Under the pieces are notes generated by a model. The model was not told the origin of the DNA. It did not search any database and saw only the letters and a program-made list of their open reading frames with translations. A DNA stretch of 22,945 nucleotides from NCBI RefSeq assembly GCF_046292685.1, contig NZ_JBKBQM010000046.1, forward strand, positions 1 through 22,945, read 5' to 3'. The position numbers and the translations under genes were made by a program. This DNA comes from Wagnerdoeblera sp046292685. Lineage in GTDB: Bacteria > Pseudomonadota > Alphaproteobacteria > Rhodobacterales > Rhodobacteraceae. This document shows positions 16,122 through 22,945 of the stretch, piece after piece; within the stretch, counting starts at the first letter, position 1, and each line of letters begins with the position of its first letter.

Positions 16122-16966
16122 CGCGCGTCCCTTCCTTCGGCCAGATCGGCGCGCAACCGCGCCTCGTCCAGCGGCAAGCCGGTAAAGATGGCCCAGGCAT
16201 CGACGCCCTGGCCCACGAACAGCTCGTAACCCGAAATCACCTGCAACCCGGCCGCGGCGGCATCTTGCAGGAACGGCGTATCCACCGGGGTATAGACCGC
16301 GTCAAAGCACCAGGCGGCCCCGGCGAGGTGTTCGGCCGCCAGCGGCGTGCCGCCATAGCCGACCATGCCGACCGGGGTGCAGTTGACGATGCCCGCCACG
16401 CCGGCGGCCAGCGCGGCGGCATCGGTGCCGGTCGTCACGGGCAGGCCGGGCCGCGCGGCGCGCAAGGCTTCGGCGAGGGCCTCGGCCTTGGCCAGGTCGC
16501 GGTCGGCCAGGCGAAACTCGGTCATCCCCAGCGCGATCAGGCCAAAGGCCACCGCCCGCCCCACGCCGCCCGCGCCGATCATCAGCACCGGGCCCGGGGC
16601 GGCATCGCCACGCACCCGCCTGTAGGCCGCGACAAAGCCGGAATAGTCGGTGTTGAACCCCTGCGGGCCTTCGGGCGCAAAGACCACGGTGTTCACCGCC
16701 CCGATGGCACGGACCAGCGGGTCGGCAATGCCGACCTTGGCGACGACCCGTTCCTTGTAGGGATAGGTCACGTTCACGCCCCGGTATCCCGCCTGCGCGA
16801 CATGGGCGAACAGATCGTCGAAGGGCTTGCCCTGTTCGGCGGGGATCAGGCTGTCATACACCACGCGGCGGCCGTTCTGCTGGCCGGCCAGCCGGTGCAG
16901 GCGCGGGGATTGCGACTTGGCGATGTTGTCGCCGATCAGGCCAAGGCGGATGAGGTCGTCGGGCAT
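16118..16966 (-). CDS. shikimate/quinate dehydrogenase (AroE/QuiB family), probably catabolic
   Basis: A 282-residue AroE-family dehydrogenase acting on shikimate and/or quinate. The substrate site shows Ser18 and Ser20 (KSQSPRLH), the catalytic Lys71 in NVTYPYKE, Asn92 and Asp107 (NTDYSGF), plus a C-terminal GQGVDAW with a glutamine. The Rossmann loop is GAGGVGRA (131-138). After the second strand it has Asp155 (LADRD) where NADP-specific biosynthetic AroE proteins carry the N-R-T motif. An acidic residue there favours NAD, as in degradative quinate/shikimate dehydrogenases. Together with its 4-nt overlap with quiC this points to catabolism, not chorismate biosynthesis. AAGGA lies 7 nt before the ATG. 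The substrate and cofactor calls are inferences. Confidence 0.88.
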   Translation of the reverse strand: MPDDLIRLGLIGDNIAKSQSPRLHRLAGQQNGRRVVYDSLIPAEQGKPFDDLFAHVAQAGYRGVNVTYPYKERVVAKVGIADPLVRAIGAVNTVVFAPEGPQGFNTDYSGFVAAYRRVRGDAAPGPVLMIGAGGVGRAVAFGLIALGMTEFRLADRDLAKAEALAEALRAARPGLPVTTGTDAAALAAGVAGIVNCTPVGMVGYGGTPLAAEHLAGAAWCFDAVYTPVDTPFLQDAAAAGLQVISGYELFVGQGVDAWAIFTGLPLDEARLRADLAEGRDAR

Positions 16967-16977
16967 CGGGCGTCCTT

Positions 16978-18024
16978 TCAGGCAACGGTTTCGCGCAGAC
17001 CCATCCGGGTTGCGCGCAGAATGGCATCGACCCCCGCAACCGAGCGGCCGGCATCGGCGGCATCGACCAGCGGTGCGGCACGCCCGCGGATCACCGCGGC
17101 GAAATGGTCGATCTGGTGCAATAGCGGGTCGGCATCGGTTACCGGCAGCGTTTCGGCCTGCATCGGCGTGAACCAGCCGCGCGGCCCGCCGGCATGGCGC
17201 CACAGCCGCAGGCCGGGCAGGTCCAGCGCGCCCAGCGTGCCGGATATGGCGATGCACCCCTCGCCTGCCACCCCAGGATAGTCGGGGTTTTCGCCGGCGG
17301 TCAGTTCCCAGCTCCGGGGCGCGGCGGCGGCATCGGAAACCGCCACGGTTCCCAGCGCGCCGCTGGCGAAATGCAGCAGGATGGCCGCGCTGTCTTCGAC
17401 CGCGAAGCCCCGGATGGCGTTCGAGGCCGCGGCCTGCACCGCCGTCACCTCGCCCAGCAGGTGGCGCAGGGTGTCGATCTCGTGGATCAGGTTGGTCAGC
17501 AGCGGCCCGGCCCCGGGGGCCCGGCGCCAGTCGGGCCGGAAATAGTCGTCGGGCCTGCACAGCAGCACCGAAGCCTGCACCGCCACCACCCGGCCCAGCC
17601 CCCCTTGCGCCAGCAAGGCGCGGGCAGCGGCGATGCGCGGGTTGTGCCGGCGGTGATGCCCCACCAGCACCGGCACCCCCGCCGCCGCGGCGGCATCTGC
17701 CAGCTCTGCCGCCTCGGCCGCGGTCGCCGCGACGGGCTTTTCCACCAGCACCGGCCAGCCGCGGGCAATGCACTCCAGCGCCTGCGGCAGGTGCAGCGCG
17801 GTCGGTGTCGCCAGGATCACGCCCTCGACCGCCCCCCCGTCCGCCGTGGCCAGCGCACCCAGCCCCGGCAGATGCGGCACACCCGCCCCGGCCGCCAGCG
17901 CCGCCGCCTCGGGCGCCGGGTCCACCACCGCCGCCAGGCGCGCCGCACCGCTGGCCGCCAGCGCCGCGATGTGCTTGCGCCCGATGGCCCCGGCCCCGAC
18001 AACGGCGATGGCGACGCGGGCCAC
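16978..18024 (-). CDS. Gfo/Idh/MocA family NAD(P)-dependent oxidoreductase
   Basis: A 348-residue oxidoreductase with an N-terminal Rossmann domain (VVGAGAIGRKH, residues 8-18), the family's EKP motif (95-97, LVEKPVA) and a C-terminal alpha/beta domain containing NLIHEIDTLRHLLGE. These enzymes usually oxidise sugars, inositols or related polyols; the exact substrate cannot be read from sequence. It uses a GTG start with AAGGG 7 nt upstream, 3 nt after the tctA stop, and ends 11 nt before the shikimate dehydrogenase gene. The context suggests it acts on the imported hydroaromatic compound or a glycoside/derivative of it. The protein is unusually alanine-rich but otherwise complete. Confidence 0.9.
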   Translation of the reverse strand: MARVAIAVVGAGAIGRKHIAALAASGAARLAAVVDPAPEAAALAAGAGVPHLPGLGALATADGGAVEGVILATPTALHLPQALECIARGWPVLVEKPVAATAAEAAELADAAAAAGVPVLVGHHRRHNPRIAAARALLAQGGLGRVVAVQASVLLCRPDDYFRPDWRRAPGAGPLLTNLIHEIDTLRHLLGEVTAVQAAASNAIRGFAVEDSAAILLHFASGALGTVAVSDAAAAPRSWELTAGENPDYPGVAGEGCIAISGTLGALDLPGLRLWRHAGGPRGWFTPMQAETLPVTDADPLLHQIDHFAAVIRGRAAPLVDAADAGRSVAGVDAILRATRMGLRETVA

Positions 18025-18027
18025 GGC

Positions 18028-19521
18028 TCAGCCCTTCTTGCGGAAGACCAGGCCCCACAGCGGGGTCTTGGACACGAAGATCAGCACCACCGCACAGAAC
18101 AGCGCCAGCGACAGCGGGCTGGAAACGATGCCGAGGAACAGCCGGTCCAGTTCCTCGCGGTCGGAAATGATCGCCCGGCGCCAGTTGTCGTCCAGCAACC
18201 GCGACATGATGACCCCCAGGATCACCGGCGCCAGCGGATAGCCGTATAGCCGCAGGAAATAGCCGAACACCCCGAAGCCCAGCATCCAGTAGACATCCGA
18301 AAGGCTGTTGTTCACCGCATAGGCGCCCACGATCGACAGCAGCAGGATCACCGGCAGCAGCACCGTGCGCGGCAGCTCGACGATCTTGACGAAGACCCGG
18401 ATGCCGGTCAGCCCGAAGATCAGCATGAACACGTTGGCCAGCGCCAGCGCCGACACGATGAACCAGAACATGTCCGGCTGGCTGGTCATCAGCAGCGGGC
18501 CGGGGTTCAGCCCGTGAATGAACAGCGCCCCGATCATGATCGCGGTTACCGCATCGCCCGGAATCCCCAGCGTCAGCATGGGGATGAAGGCCCCGCCCAC
18601 GGCGGCGTTGTTGGCGGTTTCGGGGGCCACCAGCCCTTCGATGGCGCCCTTGCCGAAGGGCACTTCGGGGTTCTTGGTCACGCGCCGGGCGTGGTCATAG
18701 GCCATCAGTGCCGCAATGTCGCCGCCCGTGCCCGGAAGTGCCCCGATCACCGTGCCGATGGCCGAGGTCTGCGCCCCCAGCGGCAGATGCTTGCGCACCG
18801 AGGCCCAGGACGGCACGATCCGCCCGATCTTCTGCTTGACCGCCGCAGCGTTCACGGTGTGCAGCTGCATCAGCCCTTCGGAAATCCCGAACATCCCGAT
18901 CATCACCGCAATGAACGACACGCCTTGCCGCATCGCCGGAATGTCGAAGGTGAAGCGTTCGGTAAAGGTCAGCGGGTCCATGCCCACCGCGCCGATGGCA
19001 ATGCCGAAGGCGCCCGCAAAGATGCCCTTGACCAGGCTGCCGCCCGACAGCGACCCCACCAGCAGGATGCCCAGCATCCCCAGCATCATGTAGTCGCGCG
19101 GCTGGAACCGGATGGCGAAGTCCGAGATCGTCGGCGCAAAGGCCGCCAGCGCAAAGATGCCGATGAACCCGCCGATGAAGGACACCACCGTCACGATGCC
19201 GATGGCCTCGCCCGCCAGGCCCTTTTGCGCCATCGGAAAGCCGTCCAGCGCGGTGGCGATGGCCGAGGGCGCGCCGGGGATGTTCAGCAGGATCGCGGTG
19301 CGCGACCCGCCATAGACCCCGCCCATGTAGATGCCGATCATCAGCGCCAGCGCGGGGTAGACCTCCCACGAGAAGGTAAAGGAAATCAGGATCGACACCG
19401 CCATCGTCACCGACAGGCCGGGAATGGCGCCGACATAGATGCCGGCCAGCGTTCCAAGGCCGATCAGCGCCAGCAGGTCGGGGTTCAAAACCGGGATGAG
19501 CAGGGCCTGAAGCGCGTCCAT
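18028..19521 (-). CDS. tctA: tripartite tricarboxylate transporter, large permease subunit TctA
   Basis: A 497-residue inner-membrane protein of the TctA family with about eleven or twelve hydrophobic segments; it is the ion-coupled translocation subunit of a TTT uptake system. Hallmarks are the duplicated glycine-rich motifs near the N terminus (GAIPGLSVTMAVSILI, MGGVYGGSRTAILLNIPGAP) and in the middle (GALPGTGGDIAALMAYDHARR, followed by GLVAPETANNAAVGG). The ATG at 19521 lies one base after the tctB stop. The frame is open upstream but that portion is the overlapping tctB. The conserved order C-B-A and tight spacing place it in the same transcript as its binding protein and the downstream catabolic genes. 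Confidence 0.96.
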   Translation of the reverse strand: MDALQALLIPVLNPDLLALIGLGTLAGIYVGAIPGLSVTMAVSILISFTFSWEVYPALALMIGIYMGGVYGGSRTAILLNIPGAPSAIATALDGFPMAQKGLAGEAIGIVTVVSFIGGFIGIFALAAFAPTISDFAIRFQPRDYMMLGMLGILLVGSLSGGSLVKGIFAGAFGIAIGAVGMDPLTFTERFTFDIPAMRQGVSFIAVMIGMFGISEGLMQLHTVNAAAVKQKIGRIVPSWASVRKHLPLGAQTSAIGTVIGALPGTGGDIAALMAYDHARRVTKNPEVPFGKGAIEGLVAPETANNAAVGGAFIPMLTLGIPGDAVTAIMIGALFIHGLNPGPLLMTSQPDMFWFIVSALALANVFMLIFGLTGIRVFVKIVELPRTVLLPVILLLSIVGAYAVNNSLSDVYWMLGFGVFGYFLRLYGYPLAPVILGVIMSRLLDDNWRRAIISDREELDRLFLGIVSSPLSLALFCAVVLIFVSKTPLWGLVFRKKG

Positions 19522-19522
19522 C

Positions 19523-20038
19523 TCAGTTCCCCTTGCCCGACAGCAGGTTGCGCACAAAGGCCAGGATCTCGCCTTCGGGCACGATCCCGGGCGGCATCAG
19601 CACGGTGAACACCAGCCGGAAGATGGCATAGACCAGCGCCACGATCAGCAGCGCAAGCCCGATGGCGCGCAGCACGCTGCCGCCCGACAGGTAGCGGATC
19701 ATCACCGCCAGAAAGACGAACGAGGTGGGCAGGAACCCCAGCGGCTTCAGCAGCAGCGCATAGGCCAGGATCAGCAGGATGGTCACGATCACCGGCATCG
19801 GCAGGATGTCGCGTTCCAGCCGCTCGCTGGTGACGCGCGACTTGCGCAGCGTTTCCAGCAGGATCAGCACACCGGTCACCAGCATGATGCCCGTGGTCAC
19901 CATCGGCACCGTGCCGGGGGCCGACAGCGCCTCGAACCCGGAAATGCCGTAGGCCGAATACAGCAGATACGCGCTGCCCAGCACCATGCCGATGTTGAAC
20001 ACCAGCTCGCCCGGCCGTCTTGGTTGATTGCCTTGCAT
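19523..20038 (-). CDS. tctB: tripartite tricarboxylate transporter, small permease subunit TctB
   Basis: A 171-residue membrane protein with four hydrophobic segments (around 14-30, 42-62, 80-112 and 122-150), the typical architecture of TctB. It partners with TctA in the membrane. Sequence identity within the TctB family is low, so the call rests on topology, size and its place between tctC and tctA. The ATG at 20038 follows a G-rich Shine-Dalgarno region (GGGAGGGG). A hairpin with a T-tract lies in the 117-bp gap before it, so its expression is probably attenuated relative to tctC. Confidence 0.92.
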   Translation of the reverse strand: MQGNQPRRPGELVFNIGMVLGSAYLLYSAYGISGFEALSAPGTVPMVTTGIMLVTGVLILLETLRKSRVTSERLERDILPMPVIVTILLILAYALLLKPLGFLPTSFVFLAVMIRYLSGGSVLRAIGLALLIVALVYAIFRLVFTVLMPPGIVPEGEILAFVRNLLSGKGN

Positions 20039-20099
20039 CCTCGCCCCCTCCCAAGGGTCACGACTGACTGGGCACCCGTCCTGGCGCCCGGGTATGAAA

Positions 20100-20132
20100 A
20101 CGCCGCCCCGCCTGGCTCAAGGGGGGCGGCGT
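20100..20132 (-). terminator. intrinsic terminator/attenuator between tctC and tctB
   Basis: On the minus strand a 10-bp GC-rich stem (acgccgcccc/ggggcggcgt) with a 13-nt loop is followed directly by TTTT. It begins 23 bp after the tctC stop. Partial termination here would give more binding protein than permease, a common arrangement for solute-binding-protein systems. Confidence 0.7.
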
Positions 20133-20155
20133 CGGTCGGTGCGCGGCGGCGCCGA

Positions 20156-21148
20156 TCAGGGCTTCGGGATGCCGAAGTCCGCCGGCGAGGCCTTGGCCAG
20201 GCCCGCCTCATGCACCAGCCACGAGGTCGTGGACTGCCAGTCGGCCAGGAACGATTCCGCCTCGGCGCCCGACAGCGACATCATGGTAAAGCCGCGCGCG
20301 TCGATCAGCGCCACGAAATCGGGGTGCTTGGTGGCCTCGGCATAGGCGGCGACCAGTTTGGCCACCACGTCGTCCGGGGTGCCCTTCTTCACGAACACGC
20401 CGAAGAACGGACCCCAGGGCAGGTAACCGGCGAATTCCGGGTTGGTCGAGGTGATGGTGGGCACGTCCGGCAGCGCGGGCGAGGGGTTCACGTCGAACAG
20501 CGCGATGGGCTTCATCTTGCCGCCCTTGATCGCCTCGATCGCGGCCCCCAGCACGGCCGGCATCACGTCGATCGCGCCGCCCTGCAGCGCGGTCAGCGCC
20601 GGGCCGTCGCCGTCATAGGGCACATAGGTCACGTCCACCGGGGTCTTGGCGTTGATCATCGCGGTAACGACCGAAGGCAGGCCGCCCGGGCCGGTGGACC
20701 CGAACTTCACCGCCTTGGGGTTGGCGTTGATATAGGCGATCATTTCCGGGAAGGTGTCGAACGGCGCATCGGGCCGCGCCACCAGAATCGGCGTCCCGCG
20801 GGCCAAGAGGTTGATCGGGATGAAATCCGAATAATCCTTGTCGCCCAGCTTCATCACCTTGTAGAGCAGCGGGTTTTCCGCGCCGAACAGGATGGTGTAG
20901 CCATCGGCCGGATCCTCGGCCACCTTGTTCAGCGCAATGGCGCCGACGCCCCCGGTCAGGTTCTGCATCACGATGGTGCCGCCCAGCACCTTTTCGGCAT
21001 GCGGCGTGACGGCGCGGGCCACCGTGTCGGTCGAGCCGCCGGCGCCCCACTGGATGATACCCTGGATTTCCTTGGCCGGGTAATCGGCCAGCGCGGGCAT
21101 GGCGCCCAAGGCCAGCGCGAAAGCCGCGCCGATCAGCGTGTGTTTCAT
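20156..21148 (-). CDS. tctC: tripartite tricarboxylate transporter, periplasmic binding protein TctC/Bug family
   Basis: A 330-residue periplasmic solute receptor of the TctC (Bug) family. A Sec signal peptide is clear: MKHT, a hydrophobic core (LIGAAFALALGAM) and a cleavage site after PALA (residue 21). The mature protein has YPAKEIQGIIQWGAGGSTD, the ligand-loop region near the N terminus conserved in the family, and GSTGPGGLPSVV in the second lobe. These proteins bind carboxylated ligands (citrate, other dicarboxylates, aromatic acids). Linkage to shikimate/quinate genes suggests a hydroaromatic carboxylate ligand, an inference. GGAGG lies 6 nt before the ATG. The gene starts 113 bp downstream of lysR, a gap that contains a LysR-box-like repeat. 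Confidence 0.95.
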   Translation of the reverse strand: MKHTLIGAAFALALGAMPALADYPAKEIQGIIQWGAGGSTDTVARAVTPHAEKVLGGTIVMQNLTGGVGAIALNKVAEDPADGYTILFGAENPLLYKVMKLGDKDYSDFIPINLLARGTPILVARPDAPFDTFPEMIAYINANPKAVKFGSTGPGGLPSVVTAMINAKTPVDVTYVPYDGDGPALTALQGGAIDVMPAVLGAAIEAIKGGKMKPIALFDVNPSPALPDVPTITSTNPEFAGYLPWGPFFGVFVKKGTPDDVVAKLVAAYAEATKHPDFVALIDARGFTMMSLSGAEAESFLADWQSTTSWLVHEAGLAKASPADFGIPKP

Positions 21149-21251
21149 TGTCGTCCTCCCTCCGAGTTCATTGCGGCCGAAAGATCTGGCCGAACGTGAT
21201 GTTTGTGACAGATTCGCGATTTAACCGCAAAGACCGATTTGTCGGTTGGCA

Positions 21252-21264
21252 TAACCTCATGTTA
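21252..21264. promoter_or_regulatory. LysR-box-like inverted repeat upstream of tctC
   Basis: TAAC-CTCAT-GTTA fits the T-N11-A dyad preferred by LysR-type regulators. It overlaps the lysR stop codon (21262-21264) and lies about 104 bp before the tctC ATG. A second dyad, accga-tttg-tcggt, occurs at 21233-21246. Both are candidates for binding by the adjacent LysR protein. Confidence 0.4.
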
Positions 21265-22188
21265 CGGTTTCGGGCTGTCCCAGGTGGTGCGGCTGGCGGC
21301 CTCGGTCAGTTCCTTGCGGAACCGGCCGATGGTGTATTCGGCAAAGCCCGACAGTTGCCGCCCGCGTTTCTGCACCACCCAGGCGGTGATGCCGGCCTGT
21401 TCCTTCAGGCCCAGCCGGACCAGCCCCGGCAAATACACCTCGGCCACCGAGAATTCGTCGATCACCGCCACCCCCAGCCCGTGCCGCACCAGGCTGACCA
21501 CGGTTTGCGCGAACCGCCCGCGCATGGTGTGGCGCGGCTCCAGCCCCGCCTCGCGGAACACCTGGCCCAGGATGCGGCCGTAGGGGTCGCCCGGATCGAC
21601 GCCGACGTATGGGTAGGGCATCAGATCGTGCACCGACACCGTCCCGCGCGCGGCCAGCGGGTGCCCCTCGGGCACGATGGCCACCAGCCGGCCTTGCGCC
21701 AGCGCGGTGTTTTCCACCGCCGGGTTCTCGATGGGCGAAGACATCATCACGAACTCGCCGCGTTCCAGCAGCAGGTAGTCCAGCGTTTCCTCGACCTTGA
21801 GGATGTTCAGGTCGATCATCAGGTCGGGAAAGCGCTGCCGCACCGACCGGATCGCCCGCGCCGCGATGAACTGCGCGATGGATGGCGCCGAGGCGAAGGC
21901 CAGCTGGAAATCCTGCCCCTGGCGCAGCGCATTCAGCGCCGCGTTCAGGTTGGCCATCTGGTGATGCACCCGGTGCAGCATCTCGAACACGGCACCGGCT
22001 TCGGGGGCGGGCACGAACACCCCGGCGCGGCGCTCGAACAGCCGCAGGCCCAGCGTGTCCTCGGTATGCTTGATGAGCCGGCTGATGCCGGGGGCCGACA
22101 CGTGCAGCAGGTTCGCGGCACCCTGGATGGTGCCTGCGATCATCAGCGCCCGGATGACCTCGACCTGCCGCAGCGTGAGTTCCTTCAT
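21262..22188 (-). CDS. LysR-type transcriptional regulator
   Basis: A 308-residue LysR-type regulator with an N-terminal winged helix-turn-helix (residues 3-62; RQVEVIRALMIAGTIQGAANLLHVSAPGISRLIKHTE) and a two-lobed effector domain (about 90-300). It most likely controls the co-directional tctCBA-quiC cluster immediately downstream, with an imported acid or pathway intermediate as inducer. LysR genes more often diverge from their targets; here it precedes them on the same strand. The ATG at 22188 gives the standard N terminus MKELTLRQVEVIRAL. An IclR-like pseudogene lies divergently upstream. Confidence 0.93.
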   Translation of the reverse strand: MKELTLRQVEVIRALMIAGTIQGAANLLHVSAPGISRLIKHTEDTLGLRLFERRAGVFVPAPEAGAVFEMLHRVHHQMANLNAALNALRQGQDFQLAFASAPSIAQFIAARAIRSVRQRFPDLMIDLNILKVEETLDYLLLERGEFVMMSSPIENPAVENTALAQGRLVAIVPEGHPLAARGTVSVHDLMPYPYVGVDPGDPYGRILGQVFREAGLEPRHTMRGRFAQTVVSLVRHGLGVAVIDEFSVAEVYLPGLVRLGLKEQAGITAWVVQKRGRQLSGFAEYTIGRFRKELTEAASRTTWDSPKP

Positions 22189-22283
22189 GTCCTGCAGCCT
22201 AGCATGGCAACACCGTCGGAAAAGCAGGAGGTGCGAAAATGGAGTGGCATTCCAGAAACAAATTCCAAGCCAGAAAGGCGCCC

Positions 22284-22830
22284 ATGTCCAACGCCGCCGA
22301 CCGCATCCTGCCGCCCTCGAGCTTTGGTCGCTGCGCCCGCCGGGGTTGCCGGTTGCACGGGTGGCACAGGCGCTGAACCTTGCGTCCAGTGCCGCGCATC
22401 GGCTGCTGACCGATCCGGTCCGCCAGGGCTGCGCCCATCCGGCGCGCGAGGGGGCGACCATGCGCTGGCGGTGCGGCTGGCGACCGGCGGCTGCCCGCAC
22501 GACATGGCCCGGCGCGCGGCCCGGTTTCCCGCCCCCGAAACCCGCGCCAAGCTGGCCGTTTCCACCGCCATCGGCGACGGGCTGGCCCTGGCCGAGGCCG
22601 TGGGCGCCCGGCAGGCGCAGGGCCTGGCCAGCCCGGCGGCGCTGTGCCCGGTGTTGCTGGTGCGCTGGCCCGACGGCAGCCGCGGAACCTTTCCGCACGT
22701 GATCGAACGTGGCAAGCCCAGCCTGATCGCCGTGCGCACCGATGGCCGGCGCTTTTTCCACCAGGGCCTCGGAGACCAAGACGATGTAACCGCCCTTCTG
22801 GCCGCACCCCCGCCCGGGCAGATGCCCTAA
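22284..22830 (+). pseudogene. frameshifted IclR-like regulator gene, ended by the IS
   Basis: Three successive frames on the plus strand join into one plausible protein. MSNAADRIL begins at ATG 22284. After about 22311 the next frame reads ALELWSLRPPGLPVARVAQ followed by ALNLASSAAHRLLTDPVRQG, an IclR-type helix-turn-helix. After about 22456 a third frame reads GDHALAVRLATGG and TRAKLAVSTAIGDGLALAEA. Each junction is repaired by adding one base, the second within a run of five G. The final TAA at 22828 belongs to the IS end, so the 3' part is lost or replaced. The segment after about 22620 no longer looks like IclR and I do not recognise it. Sequencing error could explain the shifts, but not the IS truncation. 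Confidence 0.42.
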
Positions 22831-22945
22831 CAGGCTGCTGAAGAAGTCCACGAGGCGGAACAGTTTTCCCTCTGTTTGGGCGGCAGCGGTGAGCGTCGTG
22901 CTGGTCGAGGCGAGGTATGGGTGCCCGATGCCACCCCTCGTCGTC
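22828..22945. mobile_element. IS terminal segment, right copy (inverted repeat of 1-117)
   Basis: The right-hand copy of the IS end; 22828-22944 mirrors 117-1 and the element continues rightward out of the window. An ATG at about 22917 preceded by gaggcgagg could be a transposase start, but only ten codons are visible. The tip supplies the stop codon of the interrupted upstream frame. Confidence 0.75.

Noticed and set aside
13611..16229. 872-codon plus-strand frame opposite quiC
   Set aside because: Shadow of the minus-strand quiC reading frame, whose catalytic motifs are clear. It has no recognisable domain of its own.

Overview
This is very GC-rich alphaproteobacterial DNA. Gene content and order point to the Rhodobacteraceae (Rhodobacter/Paracoccus relatives): pgsA-moaD-moaE, zwf-pgl-pgi, an extra small sigma-54, tRNA-Ala(CGC) and an FNR-type box. 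The assignment rests on recognising protein families by eye, with no database search. Both window ends carry the same 117-bp sequence in opposite orientation. This looks like one end of an insertion sequence whose body lies outside the window, so the window is probably an assembly contig bounded by two IS copies.

Layout. 1-117: IS end, abutting a cytochrome P450 remnant (to about 355), then about 490 bp with no convincing gene. 841-916: tRNA-Ala(CGC), minus strand. 953-1399: trxC (minus). 1557-2426 and 2515-3714: a YddG-like exporter and an RpoN-family sigma factor, the only intact protein genes on the plus strand. An uninterrupted 19-G tract separates rpoN from the convergent maeB (3792-6071). 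From maeB to 22188 every gene is on the minus strand, so the genes are best read from high to low coordinates.

In transcription order the minus strand carries: a LysR regulator; a tripartite tricarboxylate-type (TTT) uptake system tctC-tctB-tctA; a Gfo/Idh/MocA oxidoreductase; a shikimate/quinate dehydrogenase (AroE/QuiB type); and a QuiC-type 3-dehydroshikimate dehydratase. These form a tightly packed candidate operon for import of hydroaromatic acids and conversion to protocatechuate. Next come an MgtC/SapB membrane protein and the zwf-pgl-pgi operon (glucose-6-phosphate interconversion and entry into the Entner-Doudoroff/pentose phosphate routes), with a LacI-type palindrome at the presumed zwf start site. 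Then follow a NarL/FixJ response regulator, an orphan ParA-like ATPase, a universal stress protein behind a near-perfect FNR box, the translationally coupled pgsA-moaD-moaE set (phosphatidylglycerol synthesis and molybdopterin synthase), and maeB (NADP-malic enzyme fused to a PTA-like domain).

The right margin (about 22284-22830) holds a frameshifted IclR-like gene whose stop codon is supplied by the second IS end. Decayed genes therefore sit beside both IS ends, and the interior is intact chromosomal core. I saw no CRISPR array, phage genes, toxin-antitoxin pair or clearly unprecedented system. The most interesting items are the TTT-linked quinate/shikimate operon with an apparently intact second (HPPD-like) active site, the FNR-controlled Usp next to an orphan ParA, and the 19-G tract.
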